A DNA stretch of 64,000 nucleotides from Anaerocolumna sp. AGMB13025. GTDB lineage: Bacteria > Bacillota > Clostridia > Lachnospirales > Lachnospiraceae. The stretch is from the NCBI RefSeq assembly GCF_029689925.1, contig NZ_CP121445.1, positions 4,944,501 through 5,008,500 on the forward strand, given 5' to 3'. A program made the translations under genes and the position numbers. This document shows positions 50,911 to 60,392 of this stretch, one piece after another (position 1 is the stretch's first letter; the number at the start of each line of letters is the position of its first letter). Under the pieces are notes generated by a model, which saw only the letters and a list, made by a program, of their open reading frames with translations, made no database searches and was not told the DNA's origin.

Positions 50911-51603
50911 TTATTCTTTTCTAGGGTCAATGATCTTAACAGCATCAGCAACACGGCCGTATTGTCCCTTAGATTTCTCATAAGCAGTAGTCGGGTCATC
51001 ACCCTTTTTGATAAAGTCAGTCATTTTTCCTAAGTTAACATACTGATAACCAATGATTAAGTCTTCTTCATCAAGTGCAAGACCAGTTACATATCCTTCT
51101 GCCATTTCAAGATAACGAGGACCTTTCTTTAATGTACCGTACATTGTACCAACCTGGCTTCTTAAGCCTTTTCCTAAATCTTCAAGACCTGCACCGATAG
51201 GCAAACCTTCTTCGGAAAAAGCACTTTGTGTTCTACCATAAGCAATCTGTAAGAACAGTTCTCTCATGGCTGTATTAATAGCATCACAAACTAAGTCAGT
51301 ATTTAAAGCTTCTAAAACGGTTCTTCCTGGGAGGATTTCTGCTGCCATAGCTGCAGAGTGAGTCATACCGGAACATCCGATTGTTTCAACTAAGGCTTCC
51401 TGTATAATACCATCTTTTACATTTAAAGTTAATTTACAAGCACCTTGCTGTGGAGCGCACCAGCCAACACCATGTGTTAAACCGGAAATATCCTTTACTT
51501 CTTTTGCTTGTACCCATTTTGCTTCTTCCGGGATAGGTGCTGCCCCATGGTTAACGCCCTGCGCAACTGGACACATCATTTCTACTTCATGTGAATAAAT
51601 CAT
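50911..51603 (-). CDS. NifU/IscU-like iron-sulfur scaffold-type protein
   Basis: 230 residues. Scaffold-like region with Cys49, Cys56 (WCAPQQGACKL), Cys77 and Cys106. The segment IIQEALVETIGCSGMTHSAA, then AEILPGRTVLEAL, resembles the 'GC..a.ass....l.G.t..eal' block of NifU-N/IscU. It is longer than IscU, with an extra C-terminal half (PRYLEMAEGYVTGLALDEED). Start ATG 51603 (SD AAAGGAG), not the frame's upstream start. It heads the two-gene operon with GGGtGRT. There is no IscS nearby, so a dedicated partner role is likely. Confidence 0.85.
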   Translation of the reverse strand: MIYSHEVEMMCPVAQGVNHGAAPIPEEAKWVQAKEVKDISGLTHGVGWCAPQQGACKLTLNVKDGIIQEALVETIGCSGMTHSAAMAAEILPGRTVLEALNTDLVCDAINTAMRELFLQIAYGRTQSAFSEEGLPIGAGLEDLGKGLRSQVGTMYGTLKKGPRYLEMAEGYVTGLALDEEDLIIGYQYVNLGKMTDFIKKGDDPTTAYEKSKGQYGRVADAVKIIDPRKE

Positions 51604-51798
51604 GTTTAGACTCCTTTCAATGTACATAAATATACTGCTAACAGCGGTATGTTATTATTTTAACATCGCATACGCACTTATTCTCTCATAAAAAAACAAA
51701 TTAGTCTATAGTTTTTATAAAAAATTCTTAAAATTTATAATGCCAGTTTATGGCTACCGTACTGCTTTCCGATCGAGCTTTTTAACACGATAAGGCTG

Positions 51799-52392
51799 TT
51801 ATTTCACTTTAACTGATACATACTTATTATCTTTTATGGTAAACCTCCACAAGTAATCCTTTGCTTCTCCGGCATAATCTATGTTAATCCGTTTAGAAGC
51901 AATCATTTCACTTTGCTTATATCCAGCCTCCTGTTCAAGATACAACTGATTCTGGCATAAGTCCATTCCGTAATTCTCTTTGTCAATTCCCATGGCGGCA
52001 CAGAGCTTTCCAGGTCCGCTGCACAGGTTAAGAATTTTCTCTGTATTCCGGCGTTTTTTCATTAATTCAATACCTTCCACTGGTTCCAGGGCACGCAAAA
52101 GCACTACTTCCGGTACCTCCACCTGATTGGTAACAATATTCATACAGTAATACATACCGTAAATCAGATAGATATAAGCATGTCCCCCTTCCCCATACTG
52201 GACATTAGTTCTGCCGGAAGGATTGCTTTTATAGGAATGTGCCGCCGCATCTATTGTACCCATGTAGGCTTCTGTCTCTACAATGATACCCTTTGTGATA
52301 CCTTCCATTGTCTTATGTACCAGGGTAAGTCCTAATAGATCCCTGGCTACGGTTACGGCATCCCGTTCATAAAATTCCCTTGTTATTTTCAT
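51799..52392 (-). CDS. DNA-3-methyladenine glycosylase (AAG/MPG family)
   Basis: 197 residues, typical bacterial AAG length. Conserved blocks: FYERDAVTVARDLLGLTLVH, GIIVETEAYMGTIDAAAHSY with the catalytic Glu in ETEAY, YIYLIYGMYYCMNIV, LLRALEP and LCSGPGKLCAAMGI. It removes alkylated and deaminated purines in base excision repair. Start ATG 52392 (SD AAGGAG). Monocistronic. Confidence 0.93.
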   Translation of the reverse strand: MKITREFYERDAVTVARDLLGLTLVHKTMEGITKGIIVETEAYMGTIDAAAHSYKSNPSGRTNVQYGEGGHAYIYLIYGMYYCMNIVTNQVEVPEVVLLRALEPVEGIELMKKRRNTEKILNLCSGPGKLCAAMGIDKENYGMDLCQNQLYLEQEAGYKQSEMIASKRINIDYAGEAKDYLWRFTIKDNKYVSVKVK

Positions 52393-52668
52393 AGTATTAC
52401 TCCTTGTTAAATAGTTCCTTACCTTACTTCTTACCACATCTTACTTCTTCCAGATTACAGGGTTTATTCAAACCACAGACATCTTAAGGTTTTGACCCAA
52501 AATAAGCAGTACCCCAGGTAGTCGACACAAAATAAAATATCTATACACTGGAATTCAGAGAAGTTAGATAGAGACCTTTTAGAAAGTCGAATTATAATAA
52601 TAGAATCTTCCATGGTTTTATTATATTGTTTTTTTATATAGTTTTTATTATATATAAGGAAGGCTGCT

Positions 52669-52770
52669 ATGTCAAAAATTAGACTTATTCGTTCACAAAG
52701 TTTTTGTTATGGCTTAATTTTATTATTACAGTTAAAAAAACCAAGGGTTGTCGCAAAATTCAAAACATAA
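52669..52770 (+). CDS. Possible 33-aa peptide ending inside a repeat
   Basis: ATG with SD AAGGAAGG 5 nt upstream and a TATAAT about 75 nt further up (52588-52593). It encodes MSKIRLIRSQSFCYGLILLL then a basic tail. The last eight codons and the stop are within the hairpin repeat that starts at 52746, so the original gene, if any, may have been truncated. Could be chance. Confidence 0.25.
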   Translation: MSKIRLIRSQSFCYGLILLLQLKKPRVVAKFKT

Positions 52771-52945
52771 CTTACCTGGGAGAGATTAAGGATTATATTT
52801 TGTAAAAATTTTGTGGAAAGTATGCGCGAATAGCTGCAAAAAAGAGAATGCAGCCGCTTATTCGCGCAAACTTAGAACAAAATTTTCACAAAATATAATC
52901 CCTATTCTATGCCCAAGTTCTATATCCTATAGTTTTGCAACAGCC
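52746..52945. repeat. 200-bp MITE-like inverted repeat
   Basis: The terminal arms GGTTGTCGCAAAATT (52746-52760) and AGTTTTGCAACAGCC (52931-52945) pair with three mismatches. The inner arms GGATTATATTTTGTAAAAAT and its partner at about 52881-52902 pair almost fully. A TGCGCGAATA/TATTCGCGCA stem is at the centre. Ends of the GGCTGTTGCAAAACT type are commonly seen on small transposon derivatives. No target duplication evident. The rest of 52393-53202 is non-coding. Confidence 0.75.
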
Positions 52946-52960
52946 TCTTTCCGATATAGA

Positions 52961-53003
52961 CAAATCCACATCTGTGGGGGTTAATTCCACAGTTGTGGAT
53001 TTG
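52961..53003. repeat. 17-bp inverted repeat (hairpin)
   Basis: CAAATCCACATCTGTGG (52961-52977) and CCACAGTTGTGGATTTG (52987-53003) pair with one mismatch around a 9-nt loop. No T-tract on either side, so not a clear terminator. Function unknown. Confidence 0.7.
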
Positions 53004-53202
53004 GAGTATCGATACTTTTTAGTATATTAGTGATTTTAGAGCTTATTGGCAATTCTTAAAATAAGCTATTTAACAAATATATAATTATGCAACTATACTA
53101 CGGCACTTTACAATTTAATGAAAAGAGCCGTAGCATCAAAAACTTCTCTTCACAACAATTAGGATGAAGGAGCTGTACTTAACACTGCCGGCTGTTTTTA
53201 GT

Positions 53203-55373
53203 TTAAACAAGTACTACTGTTTTTATTAGTAAATTTTCCAATTCTTTTAAATTATTAACAGGAGCCCTGCAGGCATAATTTTCACATAGATAGTAGGCAG
53301 GAGTTTTCTCATCTATTTTGTAGTCTTCGGTAAACACTGCTAACTCCTTTAATTGTTCCTGATTTTCCTTCGTCTTTACAAGTACTGTTACATCCGGCAG
53401 AAAATGTCTTGACAGTAACTCCTGAACTCCCTCTATAAAAGAGGCATCCGGTAGTACGCAGATTAGTTCCCTGGTTTTATATACCTCCATCCCAAGCGCC
53501 ATCAAAGCAAAGCAGTAAGCACTGGGATAATCCTCAATAATGCCGGCTATATAAGCATTCTGCTTATCCGCTGCCTGTATAAGTTCTGCCTTTGCTGTAT
53601 ACGCAGAAAGCTTTAGCAACACATAGGCAGCCACCGAATTGCCTGAGGGAATGGCATCGTCATAAATTTCTTTTGGACGGTGAATAAGAGTTTCTGCATC
53701 CTCTGCATACAGATAGAACCCACCGCTGTCTTTATCAAAAAACTTTCGTATCAGGATCTGAGAAAACCTGAATGCCTTACTTAAATATTGTATATCCAGA
53801 GTTGCTTCATACAGTTCAATAAGGGCCAAACAGTAAAACGCATAATCATCAATATGTCCGGTACCCTTAGCGCTACCTTCCCTGTAAAGGACATATAAAT
53901 CATCCCCCTTGATTAAATGTTCACCTATAAACTCTTCTGCCTTAACAGCCGCCTGTAAATACCGTTTATCTCTTAAAATCTTATAAGCTTTTGCAAATGC
54001 TCCAATCATAATACCATTCCAGGAGGTTAGTATCTTATCATCCTTATGGAGGGAGGTTCTGTGGGCTCGATAATTTAAGACTTTTATCCTCAGTCCCCCA
54101 ATTCTCTCCTCTTCAAGATTTGTCCTATTATTCTGCTCTGGTGTAACCGGAATTCCCAACTGGTAAAATAATGGGTTTCCAAATAGTTTATCCCTTGATT
54201 TAGCACTTGTACTGTTTATAATATCCCCATGAAGTCTGTTCGGAATACTTTTCCCTTCGAAGTTACCTTTTGAAGTGATGCCATAATACTCATTGAAGTA
54301 AATTCCATCGTCCTTACCCAGCAAATCAATAATTTCCTCCGGTGTAAATACATAGTATTTTCCTTCTACCCCTTCGCTGTCAGCGTCCTGAGCACAATAA
54401 AAGCCGCCCTCATTTGAAGTTAATTCCCTTAACACATATTCCATGGTCATTTCCGCGATCTGCTTATAATGTTCTTTTTTTGTAATCTGGTATGTTTCCA
54501 GGTAGGTTAGCACCAGAAGACCGTTATCATAGAGCATTTTTTCAAAATGGGGAACCAGCCACTTTGAGTCTGTTGAATATCTGGAAAAGCCATATCCGAT
54601 ATGGTCAAAAATTCCACCTTTGTACATGGAATTAAGGGTTTTCTCCACAACCTTAAGAGCCTTGTCCTCCCTTTTGTAATAATAACTCCTTAATAAGAAC
54701 ATCAGATTATGGGGCGTAGGAAATTTCGGTGCTCTCCCAAATCCTCCATACTGACTGTCAAAATGACTGATCAGACTGTGTGCCCCGTTTACAAATAGCT
54801 CTTCCGTAATCTGACCTTCTGAAACCTCTCTGTTTCTATGCTCTTTCAGTGAACTGGTAATCCCCTCACTGGTACGGAGTAATTCTTCCCGTTCGGTTTC
54901 CCATTTTTCGTGGACCGCTTCAAGTAAGTCTAGGATTCCAGGCATATTATATCTGGATCTTTTCGGGTAGTAAGTACCAGCAAAAAAAGGTTTTTGATCT
55001 GGAAACATAAATATAGTAAGCGGCCAGCCACCGCTTCCGGTTAGGTTCTGACACACTGTCATATAGATACTGTCAACATCGGGACGTTCTTCCTTGTCCA
55101 CTTTTATCGCTACAAAATGATTATTCAAATAATCTGCTACTTCCTGATCCTCAAAGGATTCATGGGCCATTACGTGGCACCAGTGACATGTTCTTTAAAG
55201 CAGCCACGTCAGCTATACCCAATAGATAGAAAAATAGGTTTGTCTTCTTTTTTGGCTTTGGTGAATGCTTCTTCACCCCAAGCATACCAATGAACTGGAT
55301 TATATGCATGCTGCAAAAGATAAGGACTTTTTTCGTCTATCAATCTATTGGGTATTCTTTTATTGGTTGTCAT
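53203..55373 (-). pseudogene. yyaL: YyaL-type thioredoxin/six-hairpin protein (DUF255), disrupted by a 20-bp insertion
   Basis: The N-terminal part (from ATG 55373, SD AAAGGAG) reads RLIDEKSPYLLQHAYNPVHW, then KPIFLSIGYS and a TGA stop. The rest, in another frame from about 55191, reads TCHWCHVMAHESFED and continues through a normal alpha/alpha-barrel domain to 53203. Removing 20 nt (55192-55211) restores ...SIGYS-TCHWCHVMAHE exactly at the thioredoxin CxxC site, giving about 680 residues, the family's usual length. The downstream frame is otherwise intact, pointing to a recent lesion. As sequenced, no full product is made. Confidence 0.88.
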
Positions 55374-55634
55374 GGGCATCATCTCCTTTCTATATAAAGT
55401 TTTCATAATTATTATAACCTAATAAGAAAGTCTCTATGTAATTATACAAAATATGAAAAATGTATTGATTTTTGACATATGGTACCCTGCATGTTAGAAT
55501 GAAAATGGTAAAATAATAAAGAAGGGAGTGATTCTATGGTTAATAAAATTATTGAGGTGAGAAAGTATTAATAAAATATTGGCCGATTTACCTAAGACTG
55601 ATTTGCTTTCCAGCTCAGGCATGAGGTGCTATAT

Positions 55635-56168
55635 ATGAATTTATCAGAACCCTTTGAAACGAAACGAATGAAATTTCGTTTGTTAGATTTAAAAGATATA
55701 GAGGTGATTTACAGGCAATTTTCCGATACGGATATGTGCAGATACTTTAGTGAACCTCCCTGCACTATGGAGGAAGCGAAAGAAATAATTAAACATTATC
55801 AGAATCCAGAGGGAAAAACGTATCTTCGTTATGGCATGTTTGATAAACTGAATCATACATTTATCGGAACATGCGGTTACCATTACTGGGATGCAGAACT
55901 GAAACAAGTTGAAATTGGCTATGATATTTGGAAAAATCATTGGAAACAGGGTTATATGACAGAGGCATTGCCAATGCTCCTTAATATTTGCTTTACACAG
56001 CTTGGCGTTGATTGTATTTATATCCTTACGCATCCTAACAATCAAGCATCACAGGCAACCGTCAAAAAGTTTGGGTTTAAAGAATGCGTTCATCGCAGAT
56101 ATACAGATGATTGTAAACAGATATGTTTGGAATTGCTGTACCCTGAATGGCAGCATTATAACAAATAA
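55635..56168 (+). CDS. GNAT family N-acetyltransferase (RimJ/RimL-like)
   Basis: 177 residues. The opening PFETKRMKFRLLDLKDIEVI is typical of the RimJ/L branch. The acyl-CoA-binding region is QVEIGYDIWKNHWKQGYMTE, then ALPMLLNICFTQLGVDCIYI, and the end motif NNQASQATVKKFGFKECVHR is conserved. It should acetylate a protein N-terminus, antibiotic or small amine. Start ATG 55635, because the upstream GTG lies in the SD GAGGTG. A terminator follows. Confidence 0.9.
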   Translation: MNLSEPFETKRMKFRLLDLKDIEVIYRQFSDTDMCRYFSEPPCTMEEAKEIIKHYQNPEGKTYLRYGMFDKLNHTFIGTCGYHYWDAELKQVEIGYDIWKNHWKQGYMTEALPMLLNICFTQLGVDCIYILTHPNNQASQATVKKFGFKECVHRRYTDDCKQICLELLYPEWQHYNK

Positions 56169-56171
56169 CGT

Positions 56172-56212
56172 AAAACCGCTTATTTCTTTTTATGGAAATA
56201 AGCGGCTTTCTT
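56172..56212 (+). terminator. Terminator of the acetyltransferase gene
   Basis: AACCGCTTATTTC (56175-56187) and GGAAATAAGCGG (56194-56205) form a strong stem, followed by CTTTCTT. Confidence 0.7.
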
Positions 56213-56425
56213 AAAGACTAATTTACGATTAGTATCGAAATTGGCACCACTAGCATGTTCTCAAAAGTATTATTCTATCCTTGTAAGAAAGTCGCTATGT
56301 ACTTAATTAAATTACTCATAATGAATTGCAAGTAATACAACTCATTCCATAATATGCCACGTTATTTTTTCGTATTTAGGCTGGCGGTTTCTAATGTTTC
56401 AATTGCTTCTTTCTTTAAATGGTTT

Positions 56426-57250
56426 TCACTTATATAAGCGAATAAGATCCTTTACAAGTATTTCTTCATTTGTAAATTGTATTTTATTATTGCTTAAAAA
56501 TCCATCCAATGATTGAATTGTTTTTTCGGTAATAGAGATTTTCCATTTTTTGCTTAAATCTTTTTTAAAACTAATATAAATTTCATTTTGTAATGGTTCA
56601 TATACGATGGAACACAGAGTATCCTCCCGACTAGTTTTACTTAAAACTTCAAAGGCATCATTTATTCCAAAGCTATGAATATTATTATGAATATATTCAT
56701 GAGCACAAATAAATCTATCGGCACCTAAACCATATACTTTATTATAGTTTGCTTCCTTAAAATCCCCATTAGGAAAATTAGTCATAATAATAAAATCCTT
56801 ATGAATAGGACTTACTATATTTGTATCATGCCCTTCTTCCAGTATAAATGCATCACCAGTTTTATCAGCGATAATAGTATGTAGTCCTAAATCTGGAAAT
56901 AGTGGATTTCTAGGATACGAGATTACTCTATTATTAAGAATTTCAAAAAATTCAGATGCTTTTCTTGTTTTCTTTAGCACCTCCTCAAAAATATCAAAAG
57001 CAAACCAATCATTTTCGTCACAACTTGATTTAAAACCTGGACCATATTCTACTGCTTGAGTACAGATAAAAAGACCCTCACTATTAAAACCGGCGATATT
57101 CCTGTATTTATTATCTGCTAAGCCTGAAAAGTAAAATAAGTTCATATTATTATAACTATTGACTTTTAGTTTTATATCAATATCTTCCGCATCGAAATTC
57201 ATACCATACATAGCTTTTTCTTTACTATATACTGCAAAACTTGTACACAT
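56426..57250 (-). CDS. Linear amide C-N hydrolase (choloylglycine hydrolase/C45-like Ntn-hydrolase)
   Basis: 274 residues when started at ATG 57250 (SD AAAGGAGG). The second residue is Cys (MCTSFAVYS), which becomes the N-terminal nucleophile after Met removal. GMNFDAED follows at 16-23, where bile-salt hydrolases usually have GR.xD, so Arg18 is replaced. Other Ntn features: GFNSEGLFICTQAVEYGPGF, a TNFPN block (Asn175-like) and R near 200-260. Could hydrolyse acyl-amino acids, penicillin V-like or N-acyl-homoserine lactone-like amides; bile-salt activity is doubtful. Confidence 0.85.
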   Translation of the reverse strand: MCTSFAVYSKEKAMYGMNFDAEDIDIKLKVNSYNNMNLFYFSGLADNKYRNIAGFNSEGLFICTQAVEYGPGFKSSCDENDWFAFDIFEEVLKKTRKASEFFEILNNRVISYPRNPLFPDLGLHTIIADKTGDAFILEEGHDTNIVSPIHKDFIIMTNFPNGDFKEANYNKVYGLGADRFICAHEYIHNNIHSFGINDAFEVLSKTSREDTLCSIVYEPLQNEIYISFKKDLSKKWKISITEKTIQSLDGFLSNNKIQFTNEEILVKDLIRLYK

Positions 57251-57422
57251 TTTGGAACCTCCTTTAATACATAATTTTGTCATAAACATCCATATGATAT
57301 CACCAATCATCTCAATAATTCTACCTTAAACATTTTTCAGAATAAAAAATGTTCCAATTAAGCTTATCTTAGGATTGACCAATGGTAACTCTTTGTTTTT
57401 TACAAATAATTCAAAAAATGAA

Positions 57423-57472
57423 TTGACAAAAATTTGAAATAAACATATCATATATATGAACGAACGATTCAT
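57423..57472 (+). promoter_or_regulatory. Promoter and TetR operator
   Basis: TTGACA (57423-57428), 17-bp spacer, TATCAT (57446-57451). The dyad ATGAACGAACGATTCAT (57456-57472) covers the expected start site. The downstream gene encodes a TetR regulator, so autorepression is inferred. Confidence 0.7.
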
Positions 57473-57492
57473 TCTATTAAAGGAGGATTATT

Positions 57493-58155
57493 TTGACTAC
57501 ACGCATGAAAGCAATTACTGAGGCTGCAACATTATTATTTCTGCGTCAAGGTTATGCAAGAACACAAATCAGTCATATAGCAAAAGCAATTGATGTTTCC
57601 GTTGGAACTATATACCATGACTTTGCAGGAAAAAAAGAAATTATGCACTTTGTTTTAAAAGGTACAATTGACTCGGAATTCTATAACCAGACTTTTGAAC
57701 GACCTGTTACAGATGATTTATTTATAGGTGTGGAAAATGAAATTGCAGCTCTGCTTGAAGATACGATTACAGATTTTGAAAAACACCTTATAAAGGATAC
57801 CGACAGCTATGACTTTGAAGACTTAATTTCGGACGCCTTTGATCTTCTTGCCAGATATGCTGTGGGTTGTTTATTTATTGAAAAAAATCAATTTGAGTTT
57901 AAATTTCTGGCGGACCATTATAAAACTCACCGCAGGAAATTTCTTGATACAATGTCAAAATACTTAACTAGTTTCATCCAAAAAGGAACTGTACGGTCAA
58001 TGGAGCATTTGGAACTATCCACTACCCTGATTATTGAAATTTTAACCTGGTGGGCTATGGATCGACAATATACTTCTTTTGAAACCTCCGACCTGCCGTT
58101 GGACCTGGCAAAGAAAATCTGCCTGGACAATATTTTATCTGCCTACAAAATTTGA
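57493..58155 (+). CDS. TetR/AcrR family transcriptional regulator
   Basis: 220 residues. N-terminal TetR HTH (ITEAATLLFLRQGYARTQIS; HIAKAIDVSVGTIYHDFAGK, about 8-50), then a helical ligand-binding domain. TTG start at 57493 is favoured: SD AAAGGAGG is 6 nt upstream, while the ATG four codons later is too far. It heads an operon with the DUF4097 lipoprotein (72-bp gap) and the papain-like membrane protein. The operator just upstream supports autoregulation. Confidence 0.9.
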   Translation: MTTRMKAITEAATLLFLRQGYARTQISHIAKAIDVSVGTIYHDFAGKKEIMHFVLKGTIDSEFYNQTFERPVTDDLFIGVENEIAALLEDTITDFEKHLIKDTDSYDFEDLISDAFDLLARYAVGCLFIEKNQFEFKFLADHYKTHRRKFLDTMSKYLTSFIQKGTVRSMEHLELSTTLIIEILTWWAMDRQYTSFETSDLPLDLAKKICLDNILSAYKI

Positions 58156-58227
58156 TAAACAGGGGTTTGTACCTTTGATTTCTAAATTAAAATAATTGAA
58201 CAATATATTGAAAGTGGGGCATTTATT

Positions 58228-59139
58228 ATGAAAAAACCTATTACCTTGAGCATAGCTCTTATCTTGTGTTTATTAGCATTTGCCGGCTGCTCTAACACCA
58301 AATCTACCCAGATGGCAAATGAACTTCGCTTCTCCCTTAATGGAATATCATCCCTGACTATTTCCTATGATGAAGAAAACATCACTTTCTTTGAAAATGC
58401 TGATGACGATAATCTCATAGTCAAAGAATACATGACAAAAAACAGACCCAGTTATTATGCTAAAGTAGACCAGCGCAGTAACAGTATTCATATAAGCGAA
58501 GGCGGCAAACCTTTTTTTAAGAATGGATTTTCCCGCTATATTGAGGTTTATCTGCCAAAATCCTACCATGAAAGCCTTACGGTTACTTCCACTAACGGTA
58601 ACATTGATTTTTCCGGCATGAATTTGGACTTATCCCTGCTGCGGGTTGATAACACCTCCGGTACTGTCACACTAGACCTTGCTGCTGCTTCTGAAATCTA
58701 TTTATCCTCTACCAGAGGAACTTTGGATTTAGGAAGTCTTAAGGCGAATCAAATCAAACTGGATACCACCAGTGGCAGCGTAGTCTGTAAGGAATTAAAC
58801 GGCAAGGTTACCTACACCTCTACAAAAGGTGATGTAGACATAAAATCTGCCATCGGCTCTGGCAGTTATAAGGCTAACAATTCCGGTAAACTGGAAGTGG
58901 TTTATACTGAGGTAAACGGTGACCTTTCCTTTTTTAACAAGAACGACAATATTATGCTTACTCTGCCTAAAGCTTTGGAATTTAAATTTGAGGCTACAAC
59001 AAAAAATGGCTCTGTATCTACTGACTTCCAGCAAGACATAACTGTAAATGGCCACACGACCAGCGGTATTGTAGGTAATAATCCCACCGTAACTGTTAAA
59101 GTAGAGACAAACAACGGAAGTATAGAGGTAACCCAATGA
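58228..59139 (+). CDS. DUF4097 beta-helix lipoprotein
   Basis: 303 residues. Lipoprotein signal with lipobox (LCLLAFAGC, Cys20). From about 90 there are repeated short beta rungs typical of DUF4097: LTVTSTNGNIDFSG, LRVDNTSGTVTLDL, IYLSSTRGTLDLG, IKLDTTSGSVVC, VTYTSTKGDVDIK and a final VETNNGSIEV. Should sit outside the membrane as a right-handed beta-solenoid. No catalytic residues. Stop overlaps the next start by 4 nt. Confidence 0.85.
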   Translation: MKKPITLSIALILCLLAFAGCSNTKSTQMANELRFSLNGISSLTISYDEENITFFENADDDNLIVKEYMTKNRPSYYAKVDQRSNSIHISEGGKPFFKNGFSRYIEVYLPKSYHESLTVTSTNGNIDFSGMNLDLSLLRVDNTSGTVTLDLAAASEIYLSSTRGTLDLGSLKANQIKLDTTSGSVVCKELNGKVTYTSTKGDVDIKSAIGSGSYKANNSGKLEVVYTEVNGDLSFFNKNDNIMLTLPKALEFKFEATTKNGSVSTDFQQDITVNGHTTSGIVGNNPTVTVKVETNNGSIEVTQ

Positions 59140-60203
59140 AACTGCGTACTATACACTTTACTTTATTCGCAATAATTCTTCTGGCTTGCGCTGCCCTGTT
59201 TTTGGGCGGCGGTTATGCCAGCTATAATCTTGTATATATTTTCTGCTTTATCTTTCTGCTTTTTTATGCAGTGTTTTCTTCCTCCACCATCTGGCAAAAA
59301 GCAGTAAAGGTGGTCATATATTCCCTTATCATGACCGCCCAGATTCTAATTAACACCTATCTGATCCGTCCCTTTGAGGAAAGCCTGTTCCTCTATTACC
59401 TATGTCGCCTGTTGGGGCTGCTTATTGTGTTTATCCCCTTTTTGGTGGAACGGTGTTTTATTTACCATAGTATTGAAAAACCTGCTGTTCCCAAGGAAGG
59501 CAGCCAATCTGTTTTATCCTATTCCTTATTACTCCATGACCGGGATACAATTATTTCTGACATAGAAAGATTTAAAAAGGCAGGTGAGGTATTATCAAAA
59601 GTAAGCCTGGATACGATGATTCAAAATCTACCCAGGCATAGTTCATTTTCTTACGTTAACAACGGCTCTCTTACCGAGGAATATTTTAAAAAAGCCTACT
59701 CCACATTAGATGATGGTTACCTTTACCTGGTTATTACAAAAACAAAAACTGCACCCAGTGAGGTAATCGGTCTTTTCACCAATAAACAATACAATCATGT
59801 TTCAATTTCATTCGATTCAAAATTACATACCGCCATTAGTTATAACGGCGGGGAAAAATTACTTCCCCCGGGTCTGAATCCAGAATTATTAGAACGGCTT
59901 ACCCACAATAATGGCTCTGCCGTCCTGGTATATAAGCTTCCTGCAACCAGCAGTCAAAAAAGGATCATTATAGACGAAATACAAAAAATCAATCGGGAGG
60001 GCAGTGCTTACAATCTTCTGGGTTTAGTGTTGAAGTTTTCATTTCGGCCTAATATTATGTTTTGTTCCCAGTTTGTATACACAATGCTGAAACTTGCAGG
60101 TTTAAATTACTTTGAGAATTATGCTGCACATGTGAAACCCTCCGATTTTGTGGAACTGGATTATCACAGAAAGCTTTTATTTGAGTATGAGATTACACTC
60201 TAA
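59136..60203 (+). CDS. Membrane protein with permuted papain-like (NlpC/P60-related) domain
   Basis: 355 residues. Four N-terminal membrane helices (about 6-110), then a cytosolic or external domain with the permuted NlpC/P60 order. His221 lies in FTNKQYNHVSISFDSKLHTA and Cys310 in NIMFCSQFVYTMLKLAG. This layout matches YiiX/LRAT-like amidases that act on lipids or cell-wall amides. The catalytic pair is intact. Translationally coupled (ATGA) to the DUF4097 gene, so the two probably act together at the envelope. Confidence 0.75.
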   Translation: MKLRTIHFTLFAIILLACAALFLGGGYASYNLVYIFCFIFLLFYAVFSSSTIWQKAVKVVIYSLIMTAQILINTYLIRPFEESLFLYYLCRLLGLLIVFIPFLVERCFIYHSIEKPAVPKEGSQSVLSYSLLLHDRDTIISDIERFKKAGEVLSKVSLDTMIQNLPRHSSFSYVNNGSLTEEYFKKAYSTLDDGYLYLVITKTKTAPSEVIGLFTNKQYNHVSISFDSKLHTAISYNGGEKLLPPGLNPELLERLTHNNGSAVLVYKLPATSSQKRIIIDEIQKINREGSAYNLLGLVLKFSFRPNIMFCSQFVYTMLKLAGLNYFENYAAHVKPSDFVELDYHRKLLFEYEITL

Positions 60204-60392
60204 TTAAACAAACTCAAACTTCCAGTTAAAACTAAAAAAACTTGAAAAATTCAGCCATCATCCTAGATTGAACATGTACATTGTTCAGGAACATAGTTAG
60301 GAGTTTGTGTAATCTTTTCAATCACATAAAAATCATTCGTATATTTCTGACGAAGAATTAAGCTTATGTTACATTGCCTAATCAATGCCTTA

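Noticed and set aside
52961..53003. DnaA-box pair / replication origin
   Set aside because: TCCACA/TGTGGA cores resemble DnaA boxes, but the full TTATCCACA is absent and no dnaA, dnaN or AT-rich unwinding cluster is nearby.
55209..55214. TGA in the YyaL gene read as selenocysteine
   Set aside because: Read-through would still be out of frame because the insertion is 20 nt, and no SECIS-like hairpin lies just downstream in the right position.
55536..55634. Short frames (an 11-codon frame with good SD, then a segment encoding ILADLPKTDLLSSSGM) before the acetyltransferase
   Set aside because: Too short to support as genes; could be a leader peptide or a remnant of a deleted gene, but nothing distinguishes these from chance.
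56426..57250. Bile-salt hydrolase
   Set aside because: The N-terminal Cys is present, but Arg18 of the BSH signature is replaced and the overall match is generic Ntn-hydrolase.
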